The position numbers were made by a program, and so were the translations under genes. 16,104 nucleotides of DNA. Origin: Gammaproteobacteria bacterium. Lineage in GTDB: Bacteria > Pseudomonadota > Gammaproteobacteria > Thiohalomonadales > Thiohalomonadaceae. Below the pieces are notes generated by a model. It was not told the DNA's origin and searched no databases. It saw nothing but the letters and a program-made list of their open reading frames with translations. Each line of letters starts with the position of its first letter. Position 1 is the stretch's first letter. The DNA lies in NCBI GenBank assembly GCA_023228645.1, contig JALOAT010000070.1:1-16104 (forward strand). Direction: 5' to 3'. This document shows positions 13,736 through 16,104 of the stretch, one piece after another.

Positions 13736-14692
13736 TCAGAACCAGCGTTTGAGGCGGAAGAACAACAACAGTATCGCCGCCAACGCGGCCATGCCGCCGA
13801 GGGTGACGTAAAACCCGGTATGTGTATGCAGCTCACGCACGTACTCGAAGTTCATACCGAAAATGCCCGCGATCAAATTCAGCGGCAGGATCACGGCCGA
13901 CACTACGGTCAGCGTGCTCATGATCTCGTTGGTACGCGTAGAAATGGCGGAGAAATGCAACTGGATGAGGTTCTCCACCTCTTTTTGCTGATGCGAGGCA
14001 AATCGGCTGATGCGCCGGATGTGTTCCACCAGATCCGTGTAGCGCACGTCCAGTTGTTCCTCCATGGGCAGACGCTGGTTGTCGCGCCAGCCGATCACGG
14101 CGTCTTCCTGTTCTTCCGATAGCGATTCCAGACGGCGCAGCACGCTGCGGTGCTGCATGATGTGGCGCAGGTCTTCGCGATTGCGCGGGTCGAGCAGGGC
14201 CTCGGCCCACTGCTCCGCGCGGGCCGCCAGCGGCTCTCGCATGGCCAGGAAGCCATCGACCATGGCGTTCAGGATCAGCTGCATCAACGCCATCGGATTC
14301 GCCGGGGCGCGCATGGGCTGGTGCATCAACCGCTGACGCACGGCGGCGATGGAATGGCTCCGCGGGGGCCGCACCGTGACCAACACCCGGTCGAGCAGGA
14401 AGAACGTGGAGGGATGGGTGAAAAACGCCTCGCCCGACTCCGGCACGTGGCTGCGAAATACCAGCATGTCGTAATCGCCGGTGTTGTCGTAGAACGAGGG
14501 GTGCGCGGGATTAAGGCTGTCGTTGACGTGGCGATCGTGAAAGCGTACGCCGGTGATGGGCTCGGCGACGGTCGGCCAGTCGGCCTCTTCATGGGAGAAA
14601 TCGAGCCACAGGAAACCGCCGGGCGGCACCGTCGCCTGCGCCGCACCGACGGACTCGGGCGGCGCTCCGGACGGAAAAACGAAGGCCTCCAT
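13736..14692 (-). CDS. CorA family divalent cation (magnesium/cobalt) transporter
   Basis: An inner-membrane channel-type Mg2+ (or other divalent cation) transporter that works as a pentamer. The 318-residue protein has a long cytoplasmic N-terminal domain (LWLDFSHEE, DYDMLVFRS, FFLLDRVLVTVRPP), a long helix from about 140 to 255, then two membrane helices (about 260-278 and 293-312). The pore-mouth signature GMN is at 279-281, within FGMNFEY, at the end of the first helix. The C-terminus RLKRWF is basic, as usual. The family includes Zn exporters (ZntB) as well, so substrate is uncertain. The start ATG has only a weak GACGG upstream, 17 bp after the thiG stop, so it is probably co-transcribed with thiG. 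Confidence 0.92.
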   Translation of the reverse strand: MEAFVFPSGAPPESVGAAQATVPPGGFLWLDFSHEEADWPTVAEPITGVRFHDRHVNDSLNPAHPSFYDNTGDYDMLVFRSHVPESGEAFFTHPSTFFLLDRVLVTVRPPRSHSIAAVRQRLMHQPMRAPANPMALMQLILNAMVDGFLAMREPLAARAEQWAEALLDPRNREDLRHIMQHRSVLRRLESLSEEQEDAVIGWRDNQRLPMEEQLDVRYTDLVEHIRRISRFASHQQKEVENLIQLHFSAISTRTNEIMSTLTVVSAVILPLNLIAGIFGMNFEYVRELHTHTGFYVTLGGMAALAAILLLFFRLKRWF

Positions 14693-14709
14693 GCCGTCTG
14701 GTGCTGCGA

Positions 14710-15498
14710 CTAGAAGAAGGTGCCGTCGATGGGGGACGAGGCGCTGGCGTAGCGCTTGCGCGGCATGCGCCCGGCCAGGAAGGCCTCGCGCCCGGCCTCA
14801 ATGGCCTTTTTCATGGCCGAGGCCATGAGCACCGGATTCTTCGCTTCGGCGATGGCGGTGTTCATGAGCACGCCGTCGCAGCCCAGTTCCATGGCCACGG
14901 CCGCATCCGACGCGGTACCCACGCCCGCATCGACCAGGATGGGCACCTTGGCGTTCTGCACGATCTCGACAATGTTATAGCGGTTCTGGATGCCGAGGCC
15001 GGAGCCGATGGGCGCGGCGAGCGGCATGACCGCCACGCAGCCCATCTCTTCCAGGCGCTTGGCGATGATCGGGTCGTCGCTGGTGTAGACCATCACCTTG
15101 AAGCCGTCCTTCACCAGCGTCTCGGCGGCCTGCAAGGTCGCGGTCACGTCGGGATAGAGGGTCTTCTGATCGCCGAGCACCTCGAGCTTCACCAGGTCGT
15201 GGCCGTCGAGCAGTTCGCGTGCCAGCCGGCAGGTGCGCACCGCATCGTCCGCGGTATAGCAGCCGGCGGTGTTCGGCAGGTAGGTGATCCTGGAGGGCGG
15301 CAGCACGTCGAGCAGATTGGGCTCGCCCGGGTTCTGGCCGATGTTGGTGCGGCGGATGGCGACGGTGACGATCTCGGCGCCGCTCGCCTCCACGGCGCGA
15401 CGGGTCTCGTCGAAATCCTTGTACTTGCCGGTGCCCACCAACAGGCGGGAGGAGTAGCTCTTGCCGGCGATCACCAGGGGATCGGAATGCTGTGCCAT
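14710..15498 (-). CDS. thiG: Thiazole synthase
   Basis: ThiG forms the thiazole phosphate part of thiamine from 1-deoxy-D-xylulose 5-phosphate, dehydroglycine and the sulfur carried on ThiS. The 262-residue protein has the family's TIM-barrel motifs: SRLLVGTGKY at 17-26, VTVAIRRTNIGQ at 44-55, LPNTAGC at 74-80, the Schiff-base lysine K104 in LVKLEVLGD, PLAAPIGSGLGI at 159-170, ILVDAGVGTASDAA at 187-200 and GVLMNTAIA at 209-217. GGAG at 15506-15509 (7-nt spacer) supports the ATG. thiS lies upstream on the same strand, 143 bp away, with a degenerate repeat arm between them. Confidence 0.96.
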   Translation of the reverse strand: MAQHSDPLVIAGKSYSSRLLVGTGKYKDFDETRRAVEASGAEIVTVAIRRTNIGQNPGEPNLLDVLPPSRITYLPNTAGCYTADDAVRTCRLARELLDGHDLVKLEVLGDQKTLYPDVTATLQAAETLVKDGFKVMVYTSDDPIIAKRLEEMGCVAVMPLAAPIGSGLGIQNRYNIVEIVQNAKVPILVDAGVGTASDAAVAMELGCDGVLMNTAIAEAKNPVLMASAMKKAIEAGREAFLAGRMPRKRYASASSPIDGTFF

Positions 15499-15533
15499 GT
15501 GGTTGCTCCGGAAAAACGGTGGGGTAGGCCATC

Positions 15534-15563
15534 AACCACGGAGGCCACGGACAACACGGAGGA
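15534..15563. repeat. Degenerate single arm of the 9-nt-unit repeat
   Basis: Three 9-nt units (AACCACGGA, GGCCACGGA, CAACACGGA) followed by GGAGA lie between thiS and thiG. They match the arms of the three elements in the left half of the window but use CGGA where those use CGGG. No matching inverted arm is seen nearby, so this may be a remnant or a different subfamily. Confidence 0.55.
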
Positions 15564-15624
15564 GATCAATCGTTCCTCCGCGGCTTTCGGGACCAGCGTG
15601 ACTCGCGCACGGGCGACCGGCCGG

Positions 15625-15630
15625 ATTATA
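15625..15630 (-). promoter_or_regulatory. Perfect -10 hexamer upstream of thiG
   Basis: TATAAT on the minus strand lies 12 bp past the thiS stop. No -35 box is found at 16-18 bp. If used, it would give thiG (and corA) a leader of about 120 nt that includes the degenerate repeat arm. Confidence 0.35.
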
Positions 15631-15641
15631 GACCCAGTACA

Positions 15642-15842
15642 CTAACCGCCGCCGATGGCGTGGACGATTTCCACGCGATCATCGGGGTTGAAACGGTGAC
15701 TCGCGTAGGCGCTGCGCGGCACGATATCCAGATTTACTTCCATGGCCAGCCGCCGCCCGGTCAGATCGAGCAGTTCCACCAGCCGTTCCGCCGTGCAGTC
15801 GTCCGGTACTTCGCGGGCTTCGCCATTCACATAGATGCGCAT
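15642..15842 (-). CDS. thiS: Sulfur carrier protein ThiS
   Basis: A ubiquitin-fold carrier that holds sulfur as a C-terminal thiocarboxylate for thiazole synthesis by ThiG. The 66-residue protein has the family length, starts MRIYVNGEAREVPD, has VNLDIVPRSAY in the centre and DRVEIVHAIGGG at the end, with the essential terminal Gly-Gly. The start ATG has no strong SD, and the predicted transcription start lies only 2-3 nt before it, so the message may be leaderless or nearly so. Expected partners ThiF and ThiO/ThiH are not in the window. Confidence 0.95.
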   Translation of the reverse strand: MRIYVNGEAREVPDDCTAERLVELLDLTGRRLAMEVNLDIVPRSAYASHRFNPDDRVEIVHAIGGG

Positions 15843-15850
15843 GGCGGGGA

Positions 15851-15879
15851 AGCCTACGGACCGGCGGGACGGGCGTCAA
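15851..15879 (-). promoter_or_regulatory. Promoter for thiS
   Basis: TTGACG (-35, 15874-15879) and TAGGCT (-10, 15851-15856) are exactly 17 bp apart on the minus strand. The -10 ends only 8 nt before the thiS ATG, which leaves almost no 5' leader and no space for a TPP riboswitch. Confidence 0.58.
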
Positions 15880-15886
15880 CCGCTGC

Positions 15887-15915
15887 TTGAGAGGCCTATG
15901 GGCCGGTGCTATTAT
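15887..15915 (+). promoter_or_regulatory. Promoter for tRNA-Gly
   Basis: TTGAGA (-35, 15887-15892) and TATTAT (-10, 15910-15915) are 17 bp apart, ending 11 bp before the mature tRNA. Both match 5 of 6 consensus bases. It stands back to back with the thiS promoter, 7 bp between the two -35 boxes. Confidence 0.72.
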
Positions 15916-15926
15916 CCCTGGCCCGC

Positions 15927-16000
15927 GCGGGTGTAGTTCAATGGTAGAACAGGAGCTTCCCAAGCTTCTAACGTGGGTTCGATTCCCATCACCCGCTCCA
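15927..16000 (+). tRNA. glyU: tRNA-Gly, anticodon CCC
   Basis: A 74-nt cloverleaf including encoded CCA. The acceptor stem GCGGGTG pairs fully with CACCCGC. The D arm is GTTCAATGGTAGAAC. The anticodon stem GGAGC/GCTTC closes the loop TTCCCAA, giving anticodon CCC, which reads GGG codons. The T arm is TGGGTTCGATTCCCA. The sequence closely resembles E. coli glyU. It has its own promoter and lies divergent from thiS. Confidence 0.96.
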
Positions 16001-16080
16001 TCTATCGCAATGCATTCTGAAAGCGCGAACGTGGGTTGACTCAGGCCTACGGCCTTCGCCCTTCGGGCGCCTTCGGCGTC

Positions 16081-16102
16081 CCGTTTCGCTCACGCGAAAC
16101 GG
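16081..16102. other. Strong hairpin near the right edge, downstream of the tRNA
   Basis: CCGTTTCGC (16081-16089) pairs perfectly with GCGAAACGG (16094-16102) around TCAC. Just before it are GGCC-TAC-GGCC (16044-16054) and CGCCC-TTC-GGGCG (16057-16069). None is followed by a T-tract within the window. The 16001-16104 stretch shows no gene that I can support, and the window ends 2 bases past the hairpin. Confidence 0.4.
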
Positions 16103-16104
16103 TC

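Noticed and set aside
13627..13836. A longer trmB reading frame starting inside corA
   Set aside because: The extra sequence is Cys/Arg-rich with no homology, and contains the corA end and the trmB -10 box.
14701..15645. A 314-codon plus-strand open frame opposite thiG
   Set aside because: thiG on the minus strand is unambiguous; the opposite frame only mirrors its codon bias.
15927..16104. An attachment site or genomic island at the tRNA-Gly 3' end
   Set aside because: No integrase and no repeat of the tRNA end is seen in the 104 bp that follow; the window stops too soon to say more.

Overview
The window is high-GC, densely coded DNA from a gammaproteobacterium. The gene order (yicC-gmk-rpoZ-spoT-ridA, rph/rdgB/hemW, thiS-thiG-trmB), an E. 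coli-length SpoT, omega, YicC and TrmB, a Rof-type Rho inhibitor and a glyU-like tRNA-Gly(CCC) all point there. The genus cannot be fixed from the sequence. Almost all of it is ordinary chromosomal backbone. There is no integrase, transposase, phage gene or CRISPR array.

Layout. (1) 1-4308, minus strand: yicC, gmk, rpoZ, spoT and the first codons of ridA, which is cut by the window edge. This is the RNA-turnover, GTP-supply and (p)ppGpp cluster. (2) 4433-6277, plus strand: a eukaryotic-type Ser/Thr kinase and a PP2C phosphatase, 3 bp apart, divergent from yicC. (3) 6366-9137, plus strand: rph, rdgB (ITP/XTP pyrophosphatase) and hemW (heme chaperone), separated by repeat elements. (4) 9177-10745, plus strand: a tight run of a CPXCG-type zinc-ribbon protein, a Rof-like Rho-binding protein, a two-helix membrane protein and a Mak-like fructokinase of the ROK family. 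(5) 10821-12767: a large protein of unknown function with a possible PilZ-like motif. (6) 12934-15842, minus strand: thiS, thiG, corA-like and trmB. (7) 15927-16000: tRNA-Gly(CCC), divergent from thiS.

The most notable non-coding content is a family of intergenic elements at 101-314, 7086-7263 and 7876-7977, with a lone degenerate arm at 15534-15563. Each full copy has inverted ends made of a 9-nt unit (AACACGGGG/GACACGGGG) present 2, 3 or 4 times. Two copies carry a REP-like palindrome in the middle, and one of these is a REPIN-like inverted pair. Two elements begin at the stop codon of the upstream gene (rph, rdgB), and the third supplies the only standard start codons available to hemW.

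A second point of interest is spoT. Its conserved N-terminus reads upstream of the first ATG/GTG/TTG in frame, and a strong leader hairpin buries a Shine-Dalgarno-like sequence just before that region. The kinase/phosphatase pair beside the stringent-response operon is a plausible but unproven signalling module. Nothing here clearly amounts to a wholly new system.
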